Of a stretch of DNA of 64,000 bases, positions 1 to 9,797 are shown in pieces. The translations under genes were made by a program, and so were the position numbers. The stretch covers positions 1 through 64,000 of the forward strand of contig JALKBU010000149.1 of the NCBI GenBank assembly GCA_023091735.1, read 5' to 3'. The stretch's first letter is position 1. Each line of letters opens with the position of its first letter. The DNA is from Trichomonas tenax (taxonomy: Eukaryota > Parabasalia > Trichomonadida > Trichomonadidae). The notes beneath the pieces were generated by a model. The model was not told where the DNA came from, did no database searches, and worked only from the letters and a program-made list of their open reading frames with translations.

Positions 1-520
1 AAGATAGCCCATGATTTTGCTTTTCAGAGCATTCTAGTAGGGAAATTTCGACGTTTGACTCTGGAAGGCTCGACTATGGACTGGCTTGCTAATACAACGA
101 AGCACTATGATAAGGCCCAAGCCAATCCATAGTCCAACCTTCCAGAGTCAATCATAGAAAATGTTTTCATTTATATTAAAATTCAACACTCACCCCGAAT
201 TAATAATAGCATAATTTACATGTCAAAAAATGTTAAATCTGATTTGTAACTCTGTCACTTTTTCATGACACATTATCATACCTTACAGTAATATAAGGTT
301 TATCGTTTTTTACGGCCAGGAACAGCATGGACGGTTATTTTACATTGATATTGAATAGAAATGGCGTAAAAAGGTGCCATTGATTTTAATTCCTCCCTCA
401 AAAAATTCAATGTTTGGCAGAAAAGTTTTGTCACAATCGTATAATTAATGATCACTATTCAACATAGAGTCAAAATTTTTTAAAAAATTGTCTTCGCATT
501 GAAATTTCAACAAAAAATAC
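1..520. other. Intergenic; no gene seen
   Basis: No convincing reading frame. It holds the long hairpin at 55-151 and a copy of the TGACATGTAAA motif in reverse orientation at 215-225. The final 30 bases before the ankyrin gene have no exact TCAYW initiator. Confidence 0.6.
55..151. repeat. 34-bp-arm inverted repeat (hairpin)
   Basis: Arms at 55-88 and 118-151 are complementary at 31 of 34 positions around a 29-nt loop. Two of the three mismatches become G:U pairs if the RNA is made from the minus strand. No flanking duplication was seen, so it may be an RNA hairpin or a MITE remnant. Confidence 0.75.
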
Positions 521-1567
521 ATGTTGAAACTCCAACATCGTGCGAGTGCTGATGACGCCATTACTCACGCAGTCCACAACATTGAGGACAGCATCTACAG
601 CCACACGTTCTGCAGCGAGTACGGCGTTCACGACATAAACAAGATCTTAAGCATGGTTCAGCTCGACATTAAGCAGGCGACAGCTTTGTTCGCTGACAGC
701 AAGACAAAATTCAACTCTATGCAGACATTTAGGATCTTCCAGCACATGAAGATTAATTCGACTGATAATGATGACCAAATATTAGAGTTCCTTAAGGTTT
801 TGTACAAATGCTTGAAGTCTCCGGTCCTCAAATCTCTCTACAAAGTCATCAAAAGACTTTCCTTTTCTTATCAATCAAAATGTTCTGAGGTGAATGACCT
901 AAAAGCGCTGATTCAGAAGATTGAAGCCGAGAACGATATCAAACAGGACTACTTGGAGCTGTTCGAGAAGTCCAAAGAAACAAAGAACGTTCTTACCGAT
1001 ATTCCACAAGACAAATCTAAGGTTTATGAGTCGGCACACATCAGAGCACTCAAGGCTTGTCATTCATCTGACGTAGATTTTCAACACATTTATGATATAT
1101 TGAAACAATGCTGTTATGAGAATGATAAGGAAGCAATAAAGTTCGCAGTCGAAAACAATTTGCACGAGGCAAAGAGCAAAGGACACAATATTATCCTTTT
1201 CGCTGCAAGCGAGAATAACTTTGAATTGGCAAAAGCTGTCCATGAGTGTGGTGGAAACGCAACTTCTAAATCTTCCAATGGAGCCTCAATTCTGCACTAC
1301 TTTGCTCGTGATGGAAACGTTCCTGCGATTCAATATTTCTCTGCATTAGACGGAATTGATATAAACTGTTGCAACTTTGCGGATAATACTCCATTACACT
1401 TCGCAGCATGGAACAACAAATTGGATGCCGTCAAACTCATTTGTTCATTGCCAAATGTTAATATTAATGCAATTAACAAAGAGAGAAAGACAGCTTTCAG
1501 GTACACAAGATCCGAAGATATCAAGCTTTTCCTGAGATCTATAGGATGCAATGAAGAATTACGTTAA
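521..1567 (+). CDS. Ankyrin-repeat protein, trichomonad family
   Basis: 348 aa. The N-terminal ~190 residues are helical with Phe, Tyr and Cys, resembling the domain (DUF3447-like) that precedes ankyrin repeats in the large trichomonad ankyrin family. Residues ~200-345 contain ankyrin units, including GASILHYFARDGN and NTPLHFAAWNNKLDAVKLI, ending in a degenerate capping repeat. No signal peptide or membrane segment is visible, so a cytosolic protein-binding role is likely; the partner is unknown. The start is the first ATG of the frame, followed by an uninterrupted frame. Ankyrin identification is firm; the N-terminal domain name is from memory of the family. Confidence 0.85.
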   Translation: MLKLQHRASADDAITHAVHNIEDSIYSHTFCSEYGVHDINKILSMVQLDIKQATALFADSKTKFNSMQTFRIFQHMKINSTDNDDQILEFLKVLYKCLKSPVLKSLYKVIKRLSFSYQSKCSEVNDLKALIQKIEAENDIKQDYLELFEKSKETKNVLTDIPQDKSKVYESAHIRALKACHSSDVDFQHIYDILKQCCYENDKEAIKFAVENNLHEAKSKGHNIILFAASENNFELAKAVHECGGNATSKSSNGASILHYFARDGNVPAIQYFSALDGIDINCCNFADNTPLHFAAWNNKLDAVKLICSLPNVNINAINKERKTAFRYTRSEDIKLFLRSIGCNEELR

Positions 1568-3093
1568 TTTTATTTTTATGTATTTACTTTGTTATTATTA
1601 TTAAATGTTTATATATTTTTGTTTGAAATCATCCGTATTTTCTAATTCTATCAACTCATGTTCATATCTCTTTATTTGAAAAAATATATTTTGGATTTTA
1701 GTTGATAAAGAGATTTTAGTTAAGAAATGATATATAAAACTCCACAGCTTTTGTTCTTATTCATAATGTTAGGGTGAATGATTGAATTGAAAATTTATCT
1801 CAAATGTTTAGGATTTGAGGGCGTTTTCCAGGTGGAGAACGATCTAGTTATATAAAAAATTTAAAGTGGCTTTCATGAATTTGCTTTAAACTAACGCATT
1901 AAATTTATCAAATGAATCAAAGCTAAGAGCACGAAATTTAACGTACTTTTTCTATCGTTCTATTAATATACGGAGATAAAAGAGTTACCTATTCCCAAAA
2001 CACAGTATGCATAGAATAAAGATGATAGGTGAATCTTTTTATGTAAATGTTTAACTACAGTTTATCTTATTACCACAGCTGGTTATTATTGTCCAGTAAC
2101 TCGAAATTCACATTTTATTTCAAATACCTTCAAATCTTACAAGTAACGATTCTATTATCACTGCATGCGATTTTGTCGCAGTTTTTCGTCTTATTTCTCT
2201 AAAACTTGCAAATCAATAAATCAATGATTTCATAAAAGCATATTTCCGACTTTCTGTCTAGTCCCTCAGATCGATTTCTTCCTAATAATGAGTACACATA
2301 AATATCATTAAGAATCTATCGGCTCATTTTGAGTTGCAAAAATAAACTCATCATTCTTTCACTTACAGAGACAGCATTACAACTGTTTGCATTCTGCATG
2401 CAATAGATATCAAGATCTTTAGATTATTTATTACGTATTGCTGTTTTGTTATTGGAATAAACTATTGATATCTTTTTCTATATGCTATTTTACAAGGATA
2501 ATGAAATATTTGGTTTCCATAGCTCTTGCAGATGATATTCATGATTTTATAACAAAAAGCATTTCTTGAAATAAATGATGTGATATTTCGATCCAAACTT
2601 GATTTTTAGCTGTTTTATATGTACACATCTAAAATATAGCCAGCTCCCAGTTTTTGTATTGCATTAATCACAGTCAAAAGGCTAAAAATAGATTTTTGAG
2701 CTAAAAAAGACATTTACTTTCCGTTTATACAACAATTGGCCGATAGATTTCGAATAAGCTTTTACAGGAATGATATTAATCATGTTTATTATATAATTAA
2801 TATGTTTTCAAAGCAAAAATATTTTTTTTGGTGAGTCCAGCTTTAATGAATGAGTCATGTGTAAAAAATTGAGTTTGCTTCATAAAAACGAGTGAAAAAA
2901 TATATAGTTATGAATTACATACAAAATATACTACAAAATCATCAAATTCCACAAAAATATGATAAAACAATAAAAAGATGATATGATATCTGATTTTTTG
3001 AAGGAGAAAAGGATTGTAAATTGAATGGAGAAGATTAAAACCGTTTTTATACTATTCTCTGTTTCGATAATAGAGAAAGAGTAAATTGATTTT
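1568..3093. other. Intergenic, AT-rich; no gene seen
   Basis: About 1.5 kb with no open frame of coding character, no tRNA-like fold and no obvious repeat. It probably holds the 3' end of the ankyrin transcript and otherwise inert spacer. Confidence 0.55.
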
Positions 3094-3107
3094 TGACATA
3101 TGTCACT
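3094..3107 (+). promoter_or_regulatory. Palindrome and initiator of the endonuclease I pseudogene
   Basis: A perfect 12-bp palindrome, TGACATATGTCA (3094-3105), overlaps TCACT (3103-3107), a match to the trichomonad initiator TCAYW. Transcription from the A at 3105 would give a 17-nt leader to the ATG at 3122. Confidence 0.5.
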
Positions 3108-3121
3108 TTTATCTTTTTACA

Positions 3122-3813
3122 ATGCTTTCTTTTCTTTGTATTGCGCGTCCTGTTTAAGGAGAGACCTTGAGAGAGAGGCTGGCAAGACTTTACAAGCCAT
3201 GGAAGACCTTCAGTTACAGAGAAGCACGTGTTAACATGTACAATAGCATAGATTGCGCGGATAACAAGATTACGCTTGTTTACGGCTCTAACACTTATCC
3301 ATGAAAGTGTGGCAGAAAGAGTATTCCTCCAGACAAAGATGTAAATGCTGAGCATACTGTTCCACAGTCATTTTTCGATTCGAAGCCACCAATGGTCTCT
3401 GATTTGCACCATCTGTTCTCAGCACCAAAGACACTCAATGGTGCACGTTCTAACTACAAATTTACAGAGTTCGATTACAGCGAGTGCCTCAAATTCTGCA
3501 AAGATAACATGTGCACAACGAATGCACCTCCGGATCCCACCATTACTCCTGCCTCCACACTCGCACAAACAAATGGATGCCTGTGAAGAAAGATAGAGGA
3601 CAGGTCGCGAGAGCCGTTTTCTATTTCTTCACTATCTACGGTGAAAAGTACTGCAAGTTTGAGCGTCTCAGTGACCTCCAGACATTCAAGAAGTGGAATA
3701 ACCAGTTCCCGCCTTCTGAGTTCGAGATTGCCAGAAACAATATCATCAATAGAACTCAAGGAAATAGAAACCCATACATTGATGATCACACACTTGTTGA
3801 CCAGGCCTTCTAA
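3122..3813 (+). pseudogene. Broken secreted endonuclease I (EndA/Vvn family)
   Basis: Reading from the ATG at 3122 gives a short hydrophobic leader (MLSFLCIA), then endonuclease I features: AEHTVPQSFF with the catalytic His region, SDLHHL, NGARSNYKF, and in another frame RGQVARAVFYF and RNNIINRTQGNRNPYID. The frame is broken by TAA at 3155-3157, TGA at 3302-3304, and a frameshift between about 3520 and 3584 (the upstream frame stops at 3584). Family members are periplasmic or secreted non-specific nucleases of bacterial type, so the gene was probably acquired laterally and then lost here. The promoter-like element just upstream survives. The family call is strong because of the conserved QGNRNP block. 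Confidence 0.85.
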
Positions 3814-4435
3814 TTCCTGATTTCTTTTTTTTTGATTTGCTGTCGTTAAAAATTAAAAAATCTATTAATATCAATAACAACTTTGTTGGATTGATTTACA
3901 TTATTTAGTTTGGCCTTGGAATATTATCCTTTACATCCTTTTTGTGTTTCTCACTTTTTATAGATCCTTAATTTGATTCTCGGATATCTGATCAAATCGA
4001 CACAAAATTAGTTTTCAAATGGTACTTTTAGTTCATTATTTCAAACCCAAGAACCAAAAAATCAATCAGTACTTGTTTTGTTCAATATTTTTTGCGATTA
4101 CACATGTTAGAGAAACCTGTTATGACTTTTCATATTACATTCGATATGTAGGATAGAAGGACATGATATTTCACAATCATTTTAAATAATAAATTCATTT
4201 TGCAATTATTTTAACTAAATCATTCAAACTCACCATTTAATTAATTAAAAATTCGTTTTTCATGATCTATATATGAATACCAAAGGTAAAATATCTCTCG
4301 AATCATATATAAATCTATTGATATGAATTATATTTATCAAAAGTTGGGATGCAGTGTGGCGCATGCAGAGCATTGTGATTTATAATAAAACATACATATA
4401 CTTTATTGATAATACCTTAAAAAACAAATATAACT
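3814..4435. other. Intergenic between convergent genes
   Basis: About 620 bp of AT-rich spacer between the endonuclease I remnant and the 3' end of the kinesin. No gene, tRNA or repeat recognised. Confidence 0.55.
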
Positions 4436-6367
4436 CTAATTATGAATTCTTGCCATTTTCTGTGAGATCTCTTTCTCGTGTTGGTTCTTCAACTGCACCA
4501 TCTTCCTTCTGTGGAGCTCCATTAACTCTGTGATGTCATTCTTGAGCTTCTGTGCTGCAGCAATGATTCTTTGCGCTCTTTCTTCAAGCGATGCCTTTCT
4601 CTCGGCTTTCTCTTGTGTGTCTTGCATCACCGCTCTGAGAGTCAACTCCATCTGCCTGAATTTGTCGTTCAAACTTGCAAGATGTGCATCTTTCTCAGTT
4701 ATTCCTACAGTCAATCGCTCTATTTCTCTGTTGAATTCTTCGAGTTCACGTCTCTGTTGATCGCCTGCAGCGCGAATCTGTAATGCTGCTTGAAGCTTGT
4801 TTGGATAATTCTGTGCTGAATGAGCCTTAGTTTCACTGAGTTGCTGTGCTTGCGTTTCTTGGAATTCTTTCATTTTAGACATCATTTCGCTGTAAACTTG
4901 TTGTCTAATCTTTGCTTCAGCTTCGATAAGATTGATAATGTCTTCTCCTTCTTCTTTTTGTTGCTCTGTGGCATCTTCTTCTTCGAATGAAAGAGTTTTG
5001 ACTGGTTCATTGAAGCCATCAGATTCAACATCATCGTTCTTGCTTTTGATATCACATTCAACTGCTTCTGCAGCGAATTGGAGTGCAAACAAAGTGTCAT
5101 CGAACTGTTTAGTGCTTGGAGAGATGTTGATAATGATGGAAATGAATGTCTTCTTTGTAGAAACTGGATCAAAGAAGTCCCTGAAGATTTCTGTGATCTT
5201 AGATTCTCTAAATGGAATCTGAACATTCCTTTGTCCATTTTTCGCGAGTCTTATTCCACGAATGCATTTTCCGAGTGTCAGCATTGACTTGTTGATAGCT
5301 CTGGCCTCGTTGACTATCATTGAGTATCCTTCACCAGCTTTAACACGCTCTGAACCTGCGAGATCAACGATTGAAAGTCTGCTTGCGGTGATTTTTGATA
5401 AATTAGTCACTCTTTGATGCGTTCTTGGATCGATTGGAATTGTGATGAGTTTGAGAGTGAAAACACAGTGTGAACGTGATGAACTTGAGTTGTATGATGT
5501 GGATCCAACGGATTTCGTCTTATCAATTGTATTTAATATATCTTTGAGATCTTCGAAAGTTTTAAGCTCGATCTCAGTGGCATTCTTAACAACTGTGTAT
5601 CCAAATCCATCCTTTGATATGCGAAGTGGAACTTTGTTGTTTCCAAGTAAATCTTGAATTCTTTCATTATATATTTCAACACACGAAACAAAAAGGCCAC
5701 GCTCGAATCCAGAAGGCTTCTCCATACCTAGAATCGCCTTTGTTATCCTTGGAATCAAACCAGGATCTTCTTGAGAACCACGAACAGTAAATGTCTTTCC
5801 TGAGCTTGTGGCTCCGTACGCAAAGATTAAGGCATCGTGACCTCTTACGAATTGCTTCAGCATTGGCATTGCAACATCAACAAAAATATCATCTTGATAT
5901 GATTTCTCGCCAAATACCTTTGTAAATGTGAATTTACGCTCAGCATAGTTCTGAGATGTTTCTTCTTTCGATTGTGGACGCGCTGTTACAACTTTATCAT
6001 CGATACTAAAATCTGCTTGTATTTCTTCGTTAAGTATTGGTCTGATGCGAAGGAATACCTTCACATCTGTTTCTGGATCGTGTGGTGTATGAGTGCCTGG
6101 TGATTTTTTGATCATTGGAGAGGTTTTCGATGTTCTTATTGGTGATGGAGTTTTAGGGACTCTTTGCGATGCATTAAGTTTTGGTGCTGAAGTGAATTTG
6201 ACTTTTAAGTTTGATGGAGTGTTGTGAAGTTGTAAATTCATACTTTGATTCATTGGCTTGTTTTGGTTTTGAAAAAGACCGCCTTTAAGTGGTTTGCATG
6301 GTGTCTGGGCCTGCGGTGGCGGTATTTTCTGCCTCACATCGTTAAAAACCTTCTGCACTATATTCAT
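4436..6367 (-). CDS. Kinesin motor protein, kinesin-6-like
   Basis: 643 aa from the ATG at 6367; the frame is open further upstream only to a TTG. After a basic Pro/Lys/Ser-rich tail (~1-98) comes a motor domain (~100-440) starting VKVFLRIRPI, with P-loop GATSSGKTFT, switch I NSSSSRSHCVF, switch II DLAGSERV and the helix-4 block INKSMLTLGKCI. The C-terminal ~170 residues are charged coiled coil. The combination LIFAYGATSSGKTFT plus MLTLGKCIRGIR resembles kinesin-6 (KIF20/KIF23) motors, which act in the central spindle and cytokinesis. The motor is N-terminal, hence probably plus-end directed. Kinesin is certain; the subfamily is an inference. Confidence 0.95.
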   Translation of the reverse strand: MNIVQKVFNDVRQKIPPPQAQTPCKPLKGGLFQNQNKPMNQSMNLQLHNTPSNLKVKFTSAPKLNASQRVPKTPSPIRTSKTSPMIKKSPGTHTPHDPETDVKVFLRIRPILNEEIQADFSIDDKVVTARPQSKEETSQNYAERKFTFTKVFGEKSYQDDIFVDVAMPMLKQFVRGHDALIFAYGATSSGKTFTVRGSQEDPGLIPRITKAILGMEKPSGFERGLFVSCVEIYNERIQDLLGNNKVPLRISKDGFGYTVVKNATEIELKTFEDLKDILNTIDKTKSVGSTSYNSSSSRSHCVFTLKLITIPIDPRTHQRVTNLSKITASRLSIVDLAGSERVKAGEGYSMIVNEARAINKSMLTLGKCIRGIRLAKNGQRNVQIPFRESKITEIFRDFFDPVSTKKTFISIIINISPSTKQFDDTLFALQFAAEAVECDIKSKNDDVESDGFNEPVKTLSFEEEDATEQQKEEGEDIINLIEAEAKIRQQVYSEMMSKMKEFQETQAQQLSETKAHSAQNYPNKLQAALQIRAAGDQQRRELEEFNREIERLTVGITEKDAHLASLNDKFRQMELTLRAVMQDTQEKAERKASLEERAQRIIAAAQKLKNDITELMELHRRKMVQLKNQHEKEISQKMARIHN

Positions 6368-6901
6368 TTTGGATAAATTTACAATTTTTAAACGTTCATA
6401 GATAAGGTTAAATATCAAAATAAATCTCCAATTCCAAACATCATCTTAAAAAACTCAATCTGATTGAAATTGAAGAGTTATCTATTAACAATATATAATG
6501 GCTATATCAAATATGTGAATAAGAAGTCTTTGACACCGCAACAATTCCTCAGATGGAAATGTCAAATAAACGATAGCCCACTTTTTACCCAACACTTATT
6601 CGTTCAATATTTGACCATCAGTGGAAGTTATATAGTTATATTGTCTATACTATTAAATAATCATGAATGTACTTTTGGTCATCAGTGTGAAAAGTTCTAT
6701 CACAAAGCTTTATCTTTGAGAACTTTTTTATTAAAAACGGACAACATCAGATTTATAATTCCATCTTTGATATGAATTTTTCAACATTTTGCAGCCTGTT
6801 TACCATTAGTTGAATATGTAAATACCCTATTCTTGGTTTGTATATTTCATTATATAGAATATTGGTTCGAAATAGTGATCAAATGAAGGAAGAAGATTAC
6901 T
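6368..6901. other. Intergenic between divergent genes
   Basis: About 530 bp shared upstream region of the kinesin and the importin-like gene. An open frame at 6464-6775 (103 aa) has no recognisable domain and biased composition, so it is not called as a gene. Confidence 0.5.
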
Positions 6902-6906
6902 TCACT
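6902..6906 (+). promoter_or_regulatory. Initiator (TCACT) of the importin-like gene
   Basis: TCACT places transcription at 6904, seven bases before ATG 6911. This favours use of the upstream ATG, ahead of the poly-T tract. Confidence 0.5.
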
Positions 6907-6910
6907 TTTC

Positions 6911-9496
6911 ATGGAGGAAGTTCCTTCTTCATTTTTTTTTTTTTTTTTTTTTTTTGAAGAAATGACTCAATTGGAATATCTCGAATCTGCATTAAGAAAC
7001 ATAAACTCAAGCGATGACAATGAACGAGAAACATCAAATCAGTACCTCAATGATCGAATTCAGGGCGAATTGATGCCTTTACTTGAGCAAATCATCGGAT
7101 TGTTGGATTTGCATAAAGATGCCATCAACTTTGTTCGAACATCCATTGTTATGATCGGAAGAATACTAAAAATCCGCTTTGGAAGGTTTGTTATTCGACC
7201 TAAAATTTGGAATCAAAGTATTAACTTAAGTGCAATACATAACGTAGTATCTTCATTACTAACTTACGATGATATTATCATTAGGCAAACTGCTTCGCTT
7301 TGTTTAGCAATATTCGCAGAAAAAGAAATTCCATTTGGTGAATGGCAGGACTTTTATCCGATGGTATTTGGAGAAATACAAAACAAATCAAACAGTGAAT
7401 ACACTATTATAGGTTATATGAACGTTCTCAGAGAATTATTATCCTGTGAAACTTATATAAGCGGAAAAGGTATTGTTCCGTTTATTTCTGAATTTAATCC
7501 AGCATTGCCACAAATACTTGAAAACGTTTTTAATGTTTCTACACAATATTTCGGGGATAATTCAACTCCAAAATCGATTATTTTAGTTTCTCTCGAACTA
7601 TTCGATGAATTCTTTAAGTTTTTCGAAACATATGTAAACAGTAACGACACAATTCGTGAAAATTGCGTTTCTTCAATGATGAATTGCCTTCAATATAAAG
7701 ATGATGAAGTACATAAAAAAGCGATGTGGTTGCTTGCAAAAATCATCAAGAAATGCTATGTTGCGCTCAATCAATTCATGCCATTGATATTTAATATGAC
7801 AGTCTGTGATATAAACAGTGAAGACCGCAGAAGAATTATAGACGCTCTCGATCTTTGGGCTGAGATAGGAGACGTTGAGTTATCAAGTATAGAATCGATG
7901 AATTATATGTTAAACTCGAGTGCTGATTTACTTCCTTTGACTTTGCAGATGTTAAGAATGTTTGATGATAGTGATGAGCAACCAGAAGTTGTTGAAGGAG
8001 AAGCAATTCACAAGTCAGCATCATTACTTCTTGAAAAATTCATGGCAACAATACCAGAAACTGCAGGACCTTTGATTTCAGATATTTTTAGTCAACAGAT
8101 TGTTTCAGAGAATCCTGGTGATAGATTTGCAGCTTGTCTTTGTTTGAGTTGTCTGTTGGCAGCTCGTGAAAGTCGGAATGTTTTAGATATAATCACATCG
8201 AATTTAAGTGTTTTAATCGAGCAGTGTTTAGATCCAGTTTTACTTGTTGCTGAAAATGCTTTGTGGGTACTGTCAAGAGTTATTGATTATAACCACACAA
8301 TATTAACAATGGATCAAATCCTCGAAATAGTTTTTAAGTCATTAGTTCGTGATTGCACAGAAATAAGAGAAAGAGCTTTACAGTTGTTAAATGAAAAACT
8401 CAGGAATGATAAAGAATATGATACTTATGCGGATTCATTAATACAAACTTTCTTTGAGTGTCTCGGAAATGATGCAATGAGAGATGATCTGATATTATCG
8501 GAACTTTTCGAGTGCATTTGTAGTTTTATTGATAATTTAAGTCCAGAATATAACTTTAGTCCATTTTTCAGGAATTGCAAAGATTATTTGACTGCAGAAA
8601 TTGGAGATGTTACAAGGAAGAACAGAGATGTTGTTGTAGCAAACTTTATGGTTGTTTACTATACTTTTTGCATTAAAGCAGCGACACCTTCAAGCTTTAA
8701 TTGGGGCTTCTTCATTTCTGATATAATTGAAGCAGTAACTGCGGCAATGTTAAATTTGAAAGATTCAAATGTTGACATTGAAGGTTTGAAAACACTTTCA
8801 TTGATCACTTATTTGATTGTTGGAACTGACAATGTTCTTGCATATGCAACATCGATGTTACAAAATATTATTCCTGATGCAATTCAGAACGAAAACACAG
8901 CAATTTCATCAAGAGCGGCTCTTTTATTGTCTGATTTAATTATGGCAGCAAATGCACAGCCACCAGATATTAGAGAGATGTTCCAAACAGTATCTTCGAT
9001 ATTTAATTCTGATACTGCAACAATTGATGACAAAATCAGGATTTTAACATGTCTGACATCAATGATATCGATCAATTTCGATTTTGCCCATGAAGTTTCA
9101 TCTGATTTCCTTCTAAGATGTCTTGATTTGAGCAAAACAGAAGCAGAAGATTGCAACAATCTCACAATGCTGAGAATCTTTATTACATTAAGTGATTCAT
9201 ATAAGAAATTCATTGAAATAATGATTGATGACATTCAGTTTTTGCTTTTAAACGTCAAACAGTTTGTTCGATTAGTTGGTTTCTTTGAGAAACTGATGCC
9301 TGTTAGTGATGAAAACTCGGTCTGGAAGTTTATTATGTACGTTAATACATTGATGAATAACTTTGGAATTTCCATTGGCGAAGATTTACAAAGCACTGCT
9401 GCACCACAGATATTCATGTTTTATGCCCAAAATCCATTGTCAGAGAGAATACAGTCAACATCAAAGACATGTCATCAACTGTTAATGAGATCTTAA
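6911..9496 (+). CDS. HEAT-repeat protein, importin-beta-like
   Basis: 861 aa from ATG 6911, or 844 aa from ATG 6962. The shorter form begins MTQLEYLESALRNINSSDD, the classic start of importin-beta family proteins (a helix followed by residues like R-ETSNQYL). The rest is an all-helical array of HEAT/ARM-like repeats to the C-terminus, with acidic stretches, no membrane segment and no catalytic motif. The length matches karyopherin-beta receptors, so a nuclear transport role is likely, cargo unknown. The upstream start adds a tail with eight consecutive Phe encoded by 24 T (6932-6955). The initiator at 6902 fits the longer form, but homology-style features begin at 6962. Confidence 0.75.
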   Translation: MEEVPSSFFFFFFFFEEMTQLEYLESALRNINSSDDNERETSNQYLNDRIQGELMPLLEQIIGLLDLHKDAINFVRTSIVMIGRILKIRFGRFVIRPKIWNQSINLSAIHNVVSSLLTYDDIIIRQTASLCLAIFAEKEIPFGEWQDFYPMVFGEIQNKSNSEYTIIGYMNVLRELLSCETYISGKGIVPFISEFNPALPQILENVFNVSTQYFGDNSTPKSIILVSLELFDEFFKFFETYVNSNDTIRENCVSSMMNCLQYKDDEVHKKAMWLLAKIIKKCYVALNQFMPLIFNMTVCDINSEDRRRIIDALDLWAEIGDVELSSIESMNYMLNSSADLLPLTLQMLRMFDDSDEQPEVVEGEAIHKSASLLLEKFMATIPETAGPLISDIFSQQIVSENPGDRFAACLCLSCLLAARESRNVLDIITSNLSVLIEQCLDPVLLVAENALWVLSRVIDYNHTILTMDQILEIVFKSLVRDCTEIRERALQLLNEKLRNDKEYDTYADSLIQTFFECLGNDAMRDDLILSELFECICSFIDNLSPEYNFSPFFRNCKDYLTAEIGDVTRKNRDVVVANFMVVYYTFCIKAATPSSFNWGFFISDIIEAVTAAMLNLKDSNVDIEGLKTLSLITYLIVGTDNVLAYATSMLQNIIPDAIQNENTAISSRAALLLSDLIMAANAQPPDIREMFQTVSSIFNSDTATIDDKIRILTCLTSMISINFDFAHEVSSDFLLRCLDLSKTEAEDCNNLTMLRIFITLSDSYKKFIEIMIDDIQFLLLNVKQFVRLVGFFEKLMPVSDENSVWKFIMYVNTLMNNFGISIGEDLQSTAAPQIFMFYAQNPLSERIQSTSKTCHQLLMRS
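6932..6955 (+). repeat. 24-base poly-T tract between two possible starts
   Basis: Uninterrupted run of 24 T. It lies after ATG 6911 and before ATG 6962, in frame at its present length. A one- or two-base slip would put the upstream ATG out of frame. Confidence 0.9.
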
Positions 9497-9797
9497 ATAT
9501 TGTTTGTTTATTTTAAAAATCATCTACAAAGAAACTTAAATTTTTGTTGGTTTCTTTGAGAAACTTAAACTTAATCGTTTTGGAAACGAAAATAATCATA
9601 TCATCCTATAATAGCAGTTTTTCAACATTTTGTCGAGCGCTATTGCTCCCGTAAACGTCCAAAAACAGCTACTTTTTATTGGATTCTTTGAGAAACTTAA
9701 ATTTTTGGTGATTTCTTTGAGAAACCTAAATAATTATGGTTTAGTTGATTTACATAAATTTCAAATTTTATTTCAAAAAGCACGAAAAATAAGAAAA
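9497..9797. repeat. Short repeats of a GTTTCTTTGAGAAAC hairpin
   Basis: The 300-bp gap between two convergent genes carries three copies of (R)TTTCTTTGAGAAAC(C/T)TAAA near 9548, 9688 and 9709. A fourth lies inside the preceding coding region near 9279. Each copy can form a small stem (GTTTCT/AGAAAC). They may be 3'-end signals or small local duplications of the gene's 3' part. Confidence 0.6.

Noticed and set aside
6464..6775. 103-codon open frame upstream of the importin-like gene
   Set aside because: No domain, leader or initiator; composition is like spacer DNA.
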